The notes under the pieces were generated by a model, which ran no database searches, was not told the DNA's origin, and was given only the letters and a program-made list of their open reading frames with translations. A stretch of 64,000 nucleotides of DNA, from contig NZ_CP025086.1 of the NCBI RefSeq assembly GCF_004135935.1, positions 3,224,001-3,288,000 of the forward strand, given 5' to 3'. Both the position numbers and the translations under genes were made by a program. The DNA comes from Methylovirgula ligni. GTDB lineage: Bacteria; Pseudomonadota; Alphaproteobacteria; Rhizobiales; Beijerinckiaceae. Shown here one piece after another: positions 52,241-61,831 of this stretch (positions within the stretch are counted from its first letter, which is position 1; each line of letters starts with the position of its first letter).

Positions 52241-52915
52241 ATGACCGCAATCCTGCTCACACTCGTCGCGCTGCTCGTGCTGCCCTGGTTCTATGCCAGG
52301 GACGCACGGCGCGCGCGCCTGCGCCGCGGCGAATTCTTCGCCAACAGCACGGAACTCTTCGAAACCTATCGGGTGACGCAGGAGGGCATGAACTACCCGG
52401 TTCTCGAGGCGCGCTACAAAGGTCTGCCGGTGCGCCTCGAGCCGGTGCTCGACAATATGGGATGGCGCAAGTTGCCTTCCCTCTGGCTCAAGGCAAGCCT
52501 GCTTTTGCCCAATGCGACACGCGGCACGATCGACTTTCTCGTCCGCCCACAGGGTATCGAATTCTATTCGCCTTCGTTCGATTTCCACGAGCATCTGGTG
52601 GTTCCGGCGGCCTGGCCGCAGAACGCCCTGCTCTGCTCGCTCCCCGGTGTGCCGCGGCCTTCGCTCGAGCGTCTCGAACCGCACATCAAGACGTTTGACG
52701 ACCTGAAGACCAAGGAACTTGTCGTCACGCCGCACGGTGTCCGGCTGGTCTATCAGGCCGCCCAGGCAGAGCGCGCCGATTATCTCGTGCTCCGTCAGGC
52801 GACCTTCACGGAGGCGCGCGTCAACCCGGCGCTGGTGCGCGCCCTGCTCGACCGGCTGATCGCCATCGCCGCGGATCTCGACGCCGCCCCGGCAAAAGAA
52901 GCCGAGGCCGCGTGA
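52241..52915 (+). CDS. membrane-anchored protein of the permease operon
   Basis: 224 residues from MTAILLTLVALLVLPWFYARDARR. One N-terminal membrane helix, then a soluble domain (PVRLEPVLDNMGWRKLPSLW, GTIDFLVRPQGIEFYSPSF) of unknown fold. It follows the permease by 4 bp and overlaps the next gene by one base, so it belongs to the same operon. Confidence 0.75.
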   Translation: MTAILLTLVALLVLPWFYARDARRARLRRGEFFANSTELFETYRVTQEGMNYPVLEARYKGLPVRLEPVLDNMGWRKLPSLWLKASLLLPNATRGTIDFLVRPQGIEFYSPSFDFHEHLVVPAAWPQNALLCSLPGVPRPSLERLEPHIKTFDDLKTKELVVTPHGVRLVYQAAQAERADYLVLRQATFTEARVNPALVRALLDRLIAIAADLDAAPAKEAEAA

Positions 52916-53202
52916 TGAGCAAGCTGCGCGCGCTTCTGGCCGATCCAAACCCTTATGTCGTTTTGGCTGTCGCGATCCTGCTCCCCGGAATGGGGCATGT
53001 GCTCGCGGGCCAGCCGAAACGCGGCTTCACCATGCAGATGTTCATGATCCTGCTCGCCATGATCACCTGGCACCTGACGACACCGGCGCAAAGCCTGGTC
53101 GGCCGGCTGTCCGGCGGCCTGTTCGTCTACGCCCTGTCCATCCCCGAGGCTTATCGGCTGGCGAAGCTGCGCAACCTGCAAAGCCTGACGGCGAGAAGCT
53201 GA
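52915..53202 (+). CDS. small membrane protein of the permease operon
   Basis: 95 residues from MSKLRALLADPNPYVV, with two or three hydrophobic segments (YVVLAVAILLPGMGHVLAG, FMILLAMITWHL). The GMGHVLAGQPKRGFTMQMF part resembles the TM2-like motif of small bacterial membrane proteins. Overlaps the previous stop (TGATG). Ends 38 bp before gmaS. Confidence 0.7.
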   Translation: MSKLRALLADPNPYVVLAVAILLPGMGHVLAGQPKRGFTMQMFMILLAMITWHLTTPAQSLVGRLSGGLFVYALSIPEAYRLAKLRNLQSLTARS

Positions 53203-53240
53203 AGCGTCGGGCCCGAATAAACTTTTCCTCCGGAGAGCGC

Positions 53241-54542
53241 ATGACCAAAGATCTTGAGAAGATCGCCAAGGACCGTGGCATCAAGTATTTCCTGATTTCG
53301 TTTACCGATCTCTTCGGCACGCAGCGCTCGAAGCTCGTGCCGGCCGAAGCCATCACCGCGATGGCGAAGAACGGCGCGGGCTTTGCCGGCTTTGCCACCT
53401 GGCTCGACATGACGCCCGCCGACGCCGACATGTTCGTCATTCCCGACCCTGAAAGCCTCATCCAATTGCCGTGGAAGAAGGAAGTCGGCTGGTTCGCCGG
53501 CAATCCCTGGATGGATAGCAAGGAGGTCGAACACGCGCCGCGCAACGTGCTGCGCAGGCTGATCGCCGAGGCCGCGGACCAGGGTCTCGAAATGAAATCC
53601 GGCGTCGAATGCGAATTCTTCCTGATCTCGCCCAATGGCGAGGGCATTTCCGATCCCGGCGACCTGCAGTCAAAGCCCTGTTACGACCAAAGCGCGCTGA
53701 TGCGCCGCTACGACGTGATCTCGGAAATCTGCGACAGCATGCTGGAGTTGGGTTGGCGCCCTTATCAAAATGATCACGAAGACGCCAACGGCCAGTTCGA
53801 GATGAACTGGGAATATGACACGGTACTCGTCACCGCCGACCGGCACTCGTTCTTCAAATATATGGTGAAGTCGATCGCCGAGAAGCACGGGTTGCGGGCG
53901 ACCTTCATGCCCAAGCCCTTTTCCAACCTCACCGGCAACGGCTGCCATTCACATGTGTCTCTCTGGAAGTACGGCAAGAACGTCTTCTCCGACGACAAAG
54001 GCGAACTCGGCGTCTCGAAGCTCGGCTATCAGTTCCTCGCCGGCATCCTCGCCAATGCCGAGGCGATGACCGCCCTGACGAACCCGACGGTCAACAGCTA
54101 CAAGCGCATCAATGGCACTGTCACGCTCTCCGGCGCGACCTGGTCGCCGAACACGATCTCCTATACCGGCAACAACCGCACCCATATGGTGCGCATTCCG
54201 GAAGAAGGACGCTTCGAGCTGCGTCTCGCCGACGGCGCCGCCAATCCCTATCTTTTGCAGGCGGCCGTGCTCGCCGCGGGCCTCGACGGCATCAAACATG
54301 CGCGCGACCCCGGCAAGCGTCTGGACATCAACATGTATACCCAAGGCCATCTGGTCGAAGGCGCGAAGAAATTGCCGCTCAACCTGCTCGACGCGCTCCG
54401 GGCGCTGGAAGCCTCGCCGCTTTACGAGGCGGCCTTCGGCACCGAGTTCGTCACCGCCTATGTCAAGCTGAAGACCCAGGCCTGGGACGAATACACGCGT
54501 CATTTGACCAAATGGGAGGTCGAGACGACGCTCGATTGCTGA
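53241..54542 (+). CDS. gmaS: gamma-glutamylmethylamide synthetase
   Basis: It joins methylamine to glutamate with ATP, the first step of the N-methylglutamate pathway. 433 residues of the glutamine synthetase fold. GVECEFFLISPNG and EDANGQFEMNW hold metal-binding glutamates, NGCHSHVSLWKYG holds the ATP-site histidine, and NSYKRIN and NNRTHMVRIPEEGRFELRLAD close the active site. It lies 38 bp after the permease operon and 12 kb or less from the dehydrogenase genes. Distinguished from GlnA by size, sequence and context. Confidence 0.95.
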   Translation: MTKDLEKIAKDRGIKYFLISFTDLFGTQRSKLVPAEAITAMAKNGAGFAGFATWLDMTPADADMFVIPDPESLIQLPWKKEVGWFAGNPWMDSKEVEHAPRNVLRRLIAEAADQGLEMKSGVECEFFLISPNGEGISDPGDLQSKPCYDQSALMRRYDVISEICDSMLELGWRPYQNDHEDANGQFEMNWEYDTVLVTADRHSFFKYMVKSIAEKHGLRATFMPKPFSNLTGNGCHSHVSLWKYGKNVFSDDKGELGVSKLGYQFLAGILANAEAMTALTNPTVNSYKRINGTVTLSGATWSPNTISYTGNNRTHMVRIPEEGRFELRLADGAANPYLLQAAVLAAGLDGIKHARDPGKRLDINMYTQGHLVEGAKKLPLNLLDALRALEASPLYEAAFGTEFVTAYVKLKTQAWDEYTRHLTKWEVETTLDC

Positions 54543-54712
54543 GTTCCGGTCAGAAATAAGCCCTTGATTTCAAGAAAGCTTCACTGGGGCATATTGTTCC
54601 GACCGGCAGGAAGGGCTAGAAATCGCTGGGAGCAAGCAGAGTTATCGTCTTCTTGTTCCCAGTAATGGAACGTAAGTTGAGCCTCTTACATCCCCGCCGT
54701 CGGTCGGAACAT

Positions 54713-55381
54713 ATGGATCGCAAAGCAAAAGCGACAGCCGCAGACGAATCAGCCGCCACCACGCCGCCGAAATTATTGACCGTTTCCGATGCGCCGGCCG
54801 GCGAGACCCGCAGCCTCGAACGCGCCATCGGCAGCCAGATCCGGCAGTTGCGGCGCCGGCTCAATCTCTCTGTCGCGGACCTCGCGAGCGCCGCGCAAAT
54901 CTCGACCGGCATGATGTCGAAGATCGAGACTGGACAAATCTCCGCCTCGCTCGCCTCGCTGCAATCGATTGCCGCGGCCCTCAGCGCGCCGATGACCTCT
55001 CTCTTTGCCGCCTTCGAGGATCAGCGCGACTGCTCCTATGTGAAGGCCAATCAGGGCGTGGTCATCGAACGGCGCGGCTCGAAGGTCGGACACATCTACC
55101 AGCTTCTCGGCCATGCGCTGGGCGGCGACATTGCCGTCGAGCCTTATCTCATTAAGCTGGAGAAAGAGGCCGCGCCCTATACCGCTTTCCAGCACGCCGG
55201 GCGCGAATTCATCTACATGCTGACCGGCGTCGTCGATTACCGGCATGGCGACAAGGTCTATCGGCTGGAGCCTGGCGATTCCATCCTGTTCGATTCGAGC
55301 GCCATGCACGGCCCCGAGGCGCTGATCGAGCTGCCCATGACCTATCTCTCGATCATCATCTACCAGCGCGACCGGCCCTAG
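54713..55381 (+). CDS. XRE-family regulator with C-terminal cupin domain
   Basis: 222 residues from MDRKAKATAADE. A helix-turn-helix at about residues 40-95 (LRRRLNLSVADLASAAQIS, MMSKIETGQISASL) is followed by a cupin (about 140-215; YRLEPGDSILFDSSAMHGPEA). Such regulators often sit beside gmaS and probably sense an amine or glutamate derivative. It overlaps the convergent glxA-like gene by 26 bp. Confidence 0.88.
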   Translation: MDRKAKATAADESAATTPPKLLTVSDAPAGETRSLERAIGSQIRQLRRRLNLSVADLASAAQISTGMMSKIETGQISASLASLQSIAAALSAPMTSLFAAFEDQRDCSYVKANQGVVIERRGSKVGHIYQLLGHALGGDIAVEPYLIKLEKEAAPYTAFQHAGREFIYMLTGVVDYRHGDKVYRLEPGDSILFDSSAMHGPEALIELPMTYLSIIIYQRDRP

Positions 55382-56399
55382 AGCCTTTGGGTTTTGGTTT
55401 CGGCGCGTTTTCTTCGCGCTGCGGCTTGATCCGGCGCTCCTGCGCCGGCGCGTGGCCGTAGCGCTGCTTGAACTGCCGCGAGAAGTGGCTGGCGCTCTGA
55501 AAGCCGCTCGCCAGCCCGACTTCCGCGACCGGCATGGCCGTCTGCCGCAGCAAAGTGCGCGCCCGCTCGAGCCGGACATCGCAATAATGTTTGTCGAGCG
55601 TCGTGCGCAAATGGCTCGCGAAGAGCCGTTCGAGCTGGCGCAGGGAAATGCCCGCCGCAGCCGCCAGAGCCTGCCGGCTGAGCGGACGTTCGATATGGCT
55701 CTCGATGAGCGCCAGCGCCGCCAGCAGATGCGCGTTGGCAGTCTCGTAGCGTTCCTGCAGCGAGCGGCGCTGCGCGCCCGTGCCGAGACGAATTTCGGTC
55801 TGTACGAACCATTCGCTGACCTTGTCCGCCAGAACGCGGCCCTGCTCCGCGGCGATCAGCGCGTGCATCATGTCGAGCGCGGCGATGCCGCCGGCGCAGG
55901 TCAGCCGGTCGCGGTCGATCACATAAAGCGAACGGCGTAGCGCGAGCTGCGGAAAACTCTCCCTGAAGGCCGGCACGTGCTCCCAGTGAATCGTGCTGCG
56001 ATAGCCGTCGAGAAGCCCGGCGCGCGCCAGAATGAACGGGCCACCCGAGACGCCGCCGATGCGCACGCCCCGCCGCGCCAGACGGCGCAGCCATTGCAGC
56101 GTCGCCGCGTCGGTGAATTCGGCCGGATTGGCGGCGGCACACACAATCAGCGTGTCGAGATCGAGATCGGCGCCGACCACATGCTGCGTCTGCACCGACA
56201 ATCCGAGCGAAGCCACGGCTCTCTCACGGCCAACACCGATCGTCATCCAATCGTAGAGCGCGCGGCCGGCAAGAATGTTGGCGGCGCGCAGCGGCTCGAT
56301 GGCCGAGGCGAAGGACATCAGCGCGAAATCGTCGATCAGCAGAAAGCCGAACCGTTTCACGTCGCGCGCGCGGTCGGCGCCTTTGTCGCCCTGAGTCAT
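55356..56399 (-). CDS. GlxA-type AraC-family regulator
   Basis: 347 residues from MTQGDKGADRARDVKR. An N-terminal DJ-1/glutamine-amidotransferase-like domain (FGFLLIDDFALMSFASAIEPLRAAN) is followed by a C-terminal AraC DNA-binding domain (PVAEVGLASGFQSASHFSRQF). GlxA-type regulators accompany sarcosine oxidase and N-methylglutamate genes in rhizobia. It diverges from the dehydrogenase operon across 82 bp. The start is uncertain; an in-frame ATG at 56444 also exists. Confidence 0.88.
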   Translation of the reverse strand: MTQGDKGADRARDVKRFGFLLIDDFALMSFASAIEPLRAANILAGRALYDWMTIGVGRERAVASLGLSVQTQHVVGADLDLDTLIVCAAANPAEFTDAATLQWLRRLARRGVRIGGVSGGPFILARAGLLDGYRSTIHWEHVPAFRESFPQLALRRSLYVIDRDRLTCAGGIAALDMMHALIAAEQGRVLADKVSEWFVQTEIRLGTGAQRRSLQERYETANAHLLAALALIESHIERPLSRQALAAAAGISLRQLERLFASHLRTTLDKHYCDVRLERARTLLRQTAMPVAEVGLASGFQSASHFSRQFKQRYGHAPAQERRIKPQREENAPKPKPKGSRAGRAGR

Positions 56400-56481
56400 G
56401 AGAATGGCGCTAATGGACAAGCCATAAAGGCTGTCTCCCTCCATGCTCAAAGAAAGTCAAGGCCATCAAGCGCGGGACGTA

Positions 56482-57732
56482 ATGCACTATTCCTTCTTCT
56501 CCCTGCTTCGCAACGCGATGACCGGCCATCGCGGCTGGACGCCTGCCTGGCGCGATGCGGAACCCAAATCCACGTATGATGCGGTGATCGTCGGCGGCGG
56601 CGGTCATGGTCTGGCGACCGCCTATTACCTCGCCAAGGAGCATGGCATCACCAATATCGCCGTGCTCGAAAAGGGCTGGGTCGGCGGCGGCAATATCGGC
56701 CGCAACACGACGATCATACGCTCCAATTATCTGCTGGCCGGCAACATCCCGTTCTACGAATTATCGATGAAGCTCTGGGAAAGCCTGGAGCAGAGCCTGA
56801 ACTACAACGCCATGGTCAGCCAGCGTGGCGTTATGAACCTTTATCATTCCGACGGCCAGCGCGACGCCTACGCCCGGCGCGGCAATGCGATGCGGTTGCA
56901 CGGCGTCGATGCGGATCTGCTCGATCGCGAGCAGGTCCACGCCATGCTGCCGTTCCTCAATTTCGACGATGCGCGCTTTCCGATTCAGGGCGGCCTGCTG
57001 CAAAAACGCGGCGGCACCGCGCGGCATGACGCCGTCGCCTGGGGCTATGCGCGCGGCGCCAGCGACCGCGGCGTAGACATCGTGCAGAATTGCGAAGTCA
57101 CCGGTTTCATCATCGAGAACGGCCGCGTCGCGGGCGTCGAAACCACGCGCGGACAAATCCGCGCCAAAAAGGTCGCCATATCGGTGGCGGGCAATTCCTC
57201 GCGCGTCGCCGCGCTGGCCGGCCTGCGGCTGCCGATCGAAAGCCACGTGCTCCAGGCCTTCGTCTCGGAAGGCATAAAGCCGCTGATCCCGAACGTCGTC
57301 ACCTTCGGCGCGGGGCATTTCTACATCAGCCAATCCGACAAGGGCGGCCTCGTCTTCGGCGGCGATCTCGACGGCTACAAGTCGTACGCCCAGCGCGGCA
57401 ATCTGCCGACGGTGAAGGATGTCTGCGAGGGCGGCGTCGCGCTGATGCCGCTCATCGGGCGCCTGCGCATCCTGCGCAACTGGGGCGGGATCATGGACAT
57501 GACCGCGGACGGCTCACCGATCATCGACAAGACACCCGTCGACGGCCTCTATCTCAACGCCGGGTGGTGCTACGGCGGCTTCAAGGCCGTGCCTGCCGCG
57601 GGTCTGTGCTTCGCACATCTGATTGCCCGCGACGAACCCCATTCCGCCGCCGCCGCTTTCCGGCTCGACCGTTTCGCGCGTGGTGCCGTCATCGATGAAA
57701 AGGGCCAAGGCCCGCAGCCCAATCTGCATTGA
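56482..57732 (+). CDS. mgdA: N-methylglutamate dehydrogenase / sarcosine oxidase subunit beta (MgdA/SoxB type)
   Basis: 416 residues from MHYSFFSLLRNAMTGH. The FAD-binding Rossmann motif is DAVIVGGGGHGLATAYYLAKEHG. The R-N-T-T-I-I-R-S-N-Y segment and SPIIDKTPVDGLYLNAGWCYGGFKA near the C-terminus are family markers. This subunit oxidises the N-methyl amino acid. With gmaS upstream, N-methylglutamate is the more likely substrate than sarcosine, but sequence alone does not decide. Confidence 0.9.
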   Translation: MHYSFFSLLRNAMTGHRGWTPAWRDAEPKSTYDAVIVGGGGHGLATAYYLAKEHGITNIAVLEKGWVGGGNIGRNTTIIRSNYLLAGNIPFYELSMKLWESLEQSLNYNAMVSQRGVMNLYHSDGQRDAYARRGNAMRLHGVDADLLDREQVHAMLPFLNFDDARFPIQGGLLQKRGGTARHDAVAWGYARGASDRGVDIVQNCEVTGFIIENGRVAGVETTRGQIRAKKVAISVAGNSSRVAALAGLRLPIESHVLQAFVSEGIKPLIPNVVTFGAGHFYISQSDKGGLVFGGDLDGYKSYAQRGNLPTVKDVCEGGVALMPLIGRLRILRNWGGIMDMTADGSPIIDKTPVDGLYLNAGWCYGGFKAVPAAGLCFAHLIARDEPHSAAAAFRLDRFARGAVIDEKGQGPQPNLH

Positions 57733-57752
57733 GGCGCCAAGGAAATTTATCC

Positions 57753-58019
57753 ATGAGAATTCCCTGTCCCTTCTGCGGCTCCCGCGACGCCTCCGAATTC
57801 GTCACGATTGGCGAGGCGGGTGCCCCGCGCCCCGAGCCTGCTGCGCCCGATGCCGCGCAGAACTTCTTCACCTACGCCTATCTGCGCGACAACCTCGCCG
57901 GGCCGGGCGAGGAATATTGGTATCATGCTTTCGGCTGCCGCTCCTGGCTCAAGGTTTTGCGCGACACGCGCACGCATGAGATCGAAAGCGCGACCCTCGC
58001 GCGGGAAGGTGTGCGATGA
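57753..58019 (+). CDS. mgdB: N-methylglutamate dehydrogenase / sarcosine oxidase subunit delta (MgdB/SoxD type)
   Basis: 88 residues from MRIPCPFCGSRDASEF. C4 and C7 with a later cysteine and histidine (HAFGCRSWLKVLRDTRTHEI) form the zinc site of the delta subunit. AAGGAAA precedes the ATG. It overlaps the next gene by 4 bp. Confidence 0.9.
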   Translation: MRIPCPFCGSRDASEFVTIGEAGAPRPEPAAPDAAQNFFTYAYLRDNLAGPGEEYWYHAFGCRSWLKVLRDTRTHEIESATLAREGVR

Positions 58020-60985
58020 GCCAGCCCTTCCGTCTGCCGGGCGGCGGCCTGATCGACCGGCGCCGCGAACTCGTCTTCAGCTTCGACGGCAAGAATTACA
58101 TCGGCCATCCGGGCGACACGCTCGCCTCGGCCTTGATGGCGAACGGCGTCAAGCTCCTTGGCCGCTCGTTCAAATATCATCGCCCGCGCGGCGTGCTGTC
58201 CGCCAGCGCCGAAGAGCCCAATGCGCTCATCACCTTGCGCGATGGCGCGCGGCGTGAGCCCAACACCAAGGCGACGACGGTCGAGCTTTACGATCATCTC
58301 GCCGCGTCGAGCCAGAATTGCTGGCCGTCGCTGCATCTCGATGTTCTCGCGCTCAACCAGCTCGCGGCGCCGCTCTTCGTCGGCGGCTTCTACTATAAGA
58401 CGTTCATGTGGCCGGCTTCCTTCTGGGAGAAGGTCTATGAACCGGCGATCCGCCGCGCCGCCGGCCTCGGCGTCGCGAGCGCGGCGCCCGACCCCGATCA
58501 CTACGAACACGCGACCGCCTATTGCGATGTTCTTGTCATCGGCTCCGGTCCCGCGGGCCTCACCGCCGCACTTGCCGCGGGACGCGCCGGCGCCCGCGTC
58601 ATCCTCTGCGAAGAGGATTTCCGTCTCGGCGGCCGCTTGCTGTCGGAACAGCACGAAATTGACGCGACGCCCGCCGCCGACTGGACCGCGCGCGTCGAAG
58701 CGGAACTGAGATCCCTGCCCGAAGTGCGGATCCTCAACCGTACCTCCGTCTTCGGCGTCTATGATGGCGGAACCTACGGCGCGCTGGAGCGCGTCGGCGA
58801 TCATCTGCCGATTCCCGCGCTGCATCAGCCGCGCCAGCGGCTCTGGCAGATCGTCGCCCGGCGCACGATCAATGCGATGGGCGCGATCGAGCGGCCGCTC
58901 GTCTTCGGCGGCAACGACCGGCCGGGTGTGATCCTCGCTTCAGCCTTGCGCACCTATGTCAACCGTTTCGCGACGGCGCCCGGTCGCAAGATCGCTTTCT
59001 TTATTACCTCGGACGATGGGTGGCATACCGCGCAGGAGGTGCAAAAAGCCTTCGACATCGAGATCATCGTCGATGCGCGCAAGAGCGTTGCCGATTCACT
59101 GACCCGCCCGCTCGCCCGCGCCGGGGTGCGCATCCTCACCGACGCTGTCGTGACCGATACGCATGGCCATTGGGGCGTGAAGCGGATCAGTGTCCGCAAG
59201 GACGGCAGGACGCTCGAATTCGCGGCGGACGTGCTGGCCGTCTCCGGTGGCTATAACCCGCAGGTCGGTCTGACGACGCATCTCGGCGGTAAGCCGGTCT
59301 GGTCGGACGCGCACAGCGCTTTCCTGCCCGGTGATCTGCCGCCCGGCATGCAGGTTGCGGGCGCCGCCGCGGGCAATTTCGGCCTCGCCGCGTGCTTGCG
59401 TACCGGCCTGCAGGTGGGGCAAGCAGCGGCGGCCGATCTCGGCTTCGCCGCGACGCCTGCGGCGCTTCCACAAGCCGACGACGAACCGTCCCAGGTCTCC
59501 GCTCTCTGGCATATCGACGGCATTCGCGGCAAAGCCTTCGTCGATCTGCAGAACGATGTCACCGCGAAGGACGTCTCGATCGCCAAAACCGAGGGCTTCC
59601 GCGCCGTCGAACATCTGAAGCGTTACACAACGCTCGGCATGGCAACGGACCAGGGCAAGACCGCGAATGTCAACGGGCAGGCCCTGATGGCCTATCTGAC
59701 GGGGCGCCCGATGAGCGAAGCCGGCACGACGCGGTTTCGGCCGCCGCATGTCCCGGTCGCTATCGGCGCCTTCGCCGGGCCGCATGTCGGACGGCACTTC
59801 AAGGCGACGCGCTATTGCGCGGGACATAGCTGGGCGCTGGAAAATGGCTCCACCATGGTCGAGGCAGGGCAATGGTTGCGGCCGCGCTGGTTCACCCAGC
59901 CGGGCGAAACGGACTGGTTCGAAAGTGTGACGCGCGAGGTCAAGACCGTGCGCGCCGCCGGCGGCATCTGCGATGTCTCGAGCCTGGGCAAGATCGATAT
60001 TCAGGGCCGCGATGCGGGCGTCTTTCTCGACCGCATCTATGTCAACACATTCTCGACGCTGCCGGTTGGCAAGGCGCGCTACGGCTTGATGCTGCGTGAG
60101 GATGGCTTCGTGCTCGACGATGGCACGACAGCGCGGCTCGAGCCCAATCAATACGTCATGTCGACGACCACGGCCAATGCCGGCAAGGTGATGCAGCATC
60201 TCGAATTCTGCCATCAGGTGCTGTGGCCGGAACTCGATGTGGCAATGGTCTCCGTCACCGAGCAATGGGCGCAATATGCCGTCGCGGGACCGAAATCGCG
60301 CGAGGTGCTGCAAAATCTCCTTGGCGCGCGGTTCGATGTTTCGAACGAGGCTTTCCCCTTCCTCGCCTGCACGGAGTTTTCGTGGGGCAATGTGCCGGTG
60401 CGCCTCTATCGCATCTCCTTTTCCGGCGAACTCGCTTATGAGATCGCCGTGCCGGCGGATTACGGCGACAGCCTCATGCGTGCCTTGCTCCGCGCGGCGA
60501 CTCCGCTCGGAGTCGTGCCCTACGGCAGCGAGGCGCTCGGCGTGCTGCGCATCGAAAAGGGCCATGTCTCGGTGCCCGAGCTTAACGGCCAGACGACGGC
60601 CGCCGACATCGGCCTCGGCAAAATGCTCTCGAAGAAAAAAGATTTCATCGGGCGCGTGCTGGCGCAGCGGCCGGCGCTCAACGATCCTGAGCGTCCGGGG
60701 CTCGTTGGTCTGAAGCCGGTCGACCCGGGGCAGCGGCTGCGCTCGGGCGCGCATTTCCTCGCCCTCGAAGCGGCGGCGACCACGCAAAACGACGAGGGCT
60801 ATATGACTTCGGTCGCCTATTCGCCGCATGTCAGCAGTTGGATCGGTCTTGGCCTGCTGAAGCGCGGCGCGGCGCGGATCGGCGAATATGTCCGTGCCTA
60901 CGACCCGGTCCGTGAGGGCGACGTCGAGGTCGAGGTCGTCTCTCCCATCTTCGTCGATCCCGAAGGGAAATGGCTGCATGAGTGA
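58016..60985 (+). CDS. mgdC: N-methylglutamate dehydrogenase / sarcosine oxidase subunit alpha (MgdC/SoxA type)
   Basis: 989 residues, standard for the alpha subunit. The N-terminal part (GKNYIGHPGDTLASALMANG) is ferredoxin-like. A nucleotide-binding site follows at about residues 171-200 (VLVIGSGPAGLTAALAAGRA). The C-terminal aminomethyltransferase (GcvT) domain runs from about residue 610 (WLRPRWFTQPGETDWFESV) and transfers the released C1 unit to tetrahydrofolate, giving methylene-H4F, which MtdA and FchA could process. Confidence 0.92.
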   Translation: MSQPFRLPGGGLIDRRRELVFSFDGKNYIGHPGDTLASALMANGVKLLGRSFKYHRPRGVLSASAEEPNALITLRDGARREPNTKATTVELYDHLAASSQNCWPSLHLDVLALNQLAAPLFVGGFYYKTFMWPASFWEKVYEPAIRRAAGLGVASAAPDPDHYEHATAYCDVLVIGSGPAGLTAALAAGRAGARVILCEEDFRLGGRLLSEQHEIDATPAADWTARVEAELRSLPEVRILNRTSVFGVYDGGTYGALERVGDHLPIPALHQPRQRLWQIVARRTINAMGAIERPLVFGGNDRPGVILASALRTYVNRFATAPGRKIAFFITSDDGWHTAQEVQKAFDIEIIVDARKSVADSLTRPLARAGVRILTDAVVTDTHGHWGVKRISVRKDGRTLEFAADVLAVSGGYNPQVGLTTHLGGKPVWSDAHSAFLPGDLPPGMQVAGAAAGNFGLAACLRTGLQVGQAAAADLGFAATPAALPQADDEPSQVSALWHIDGIRGKAFVDLQNDVTAKDVSIAKTEGFRAVEHLKRYTTLGMATDQGKTANVNGQALMAYLTGRPMSEAGTTRFRPPHVPVAIGAFAGPHVGRHFKATRYCAGHSWALENGSTMVEAGQWLRPRWFTQPGETDWFESVTREVKTVRAAGGICDVSSLGKIDIQGRDAGVFLDRIYVNTFSTLPVGKARYGLMLREDGFVLDDGTTARLEPNQYVMSTTTANAGKVMQHLEFCHQVLWPELDVAMVSVTEQWAQYAVAGPKSREVLQNLLGARFDVSNEAFPFLACTEFSWGNVPVRLYRISFSGELAYEIAVPADYGDSLMRALLRAATPLGVVPYGSEALGVLRIEKGHVSVPELNGQTTAADIGLGKMLSKKKDFIGRVLAQRPALNDPERPGLVGLKPVDPGQRLRSGAHFLALEAAATTQNDEGYMTSVAYSPHVSSWIGLGLLKRGAARIGEYVRAYDPVREGDVEVEVVSPIFVDPEGKWLHE

Positions 60986-61565
60986 GGTGCTGGAATTCCG
61001 CTCGCCTGTCGCGGGCGCGCTGAAAGACATCGGACCTGCGGCCGCCGCGGGTGTTGTCGTATGTGAAGAGAGATCGCGGCAAGCCGCGACCGTCATCGCC
61101 TATGGTCCCGCCGACGAGATCGCGGCGCGGCTCAAGGGCGCCTTCGGCCTGAAGCTTATCCCCGGCAGCAAGGCCAGTTCGGGCGGCAATCTCACCTTCG
61201 TGGCGACGGGCCCGCGCGCGTGGCTCGCCCTCAGCGAAGACGCCGCCAGCCTTTCCGCTTCGCTGCGGGACGCCTTGGGCGACAGCGCCGCCGTCACCGA
61301 ACAATCGAGCGGCTTCACGGTTTTCTGCATTTCGGGACCAAAAGCGCGGGCGACCTTCGAAAAAGGTCTTGGCCTCGATCTGCACCCGCGCGCCTTCGAG
61401 GCTGGCGATGCCGCCTCGACATCCTGCGCGCATCTCAATGTCGTCATCTGGCAAATCGACAATCAGCCGATCTATGAGATCGCTGTCGCGCGAAGTTTCG
61501 CGGTCGCCTTTTGCCATTGGCTGACCGAAAGCGCCGCGGAGTTCGGACTTAAAGTACTGCCTTAA
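60978..61565 (+). CDS. mgdD: N-methylglutamate dehydrogenase / sarcosine oxidase subunit gamma (MgdD/SoxG type)
   Basis: 195 residues from MSEVLEFRSPVAGALKD; the start overlaps the previous stop. FTVFCISGPKARATFEKGLGLDLH and CAHLNVVIWQIDNQPIYEIAVARSFAVAFCHWL match the gamma subunit. Last gene of the operon. No terminator with a T-run is evident after it. Confidence 0.9.
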   Translation: MSEVLEFRSPVAGALKDIGPAAAAGVVVCEERSRQAATVIAYGPADEIAARLKGAFGLKLIPGSKASSGGNLTFVATGPRAWLALSEDAASLSASLRDALGDSAAVTEQSSGFTVFCISGPKARATFEKGLGLDLHPRAFEAGDAASTSCAHLNVVIWQIDNQPIYEIAVARSFAVAFCHWLTESAAEFGLKVLP

Positions 61566-61831
61566 CTTTAAAACGCGTCCGGCCAATGTTCCAATTCGCC
61601 TCAGGACTTCCCGGCAATTTCTACGGTATAATTTGCAAAGCCTGAGGCTCGGACAAAACCTCTATTTTTCGCTTCCAAATATTCCCGGTTTTGTGTGCGA
61701 GAAAATGAATTAAGCCTTTGAAATTGATGCCTTTTTGCCACTGCTCTTGTTTTTTAACGATGCAACGGCATCGGTATCTTGTTGACCCACGTATCCCCTG
61801 TTCATCTGCAATAAACGCAAGGGGGGATTCG

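Noticed and set aside
59096-61096. 666-codon open frame antisense to mgdC
   Set aside because: Shadow frame; the plus strand encodes a full-length, family-consistent alpha subunit.
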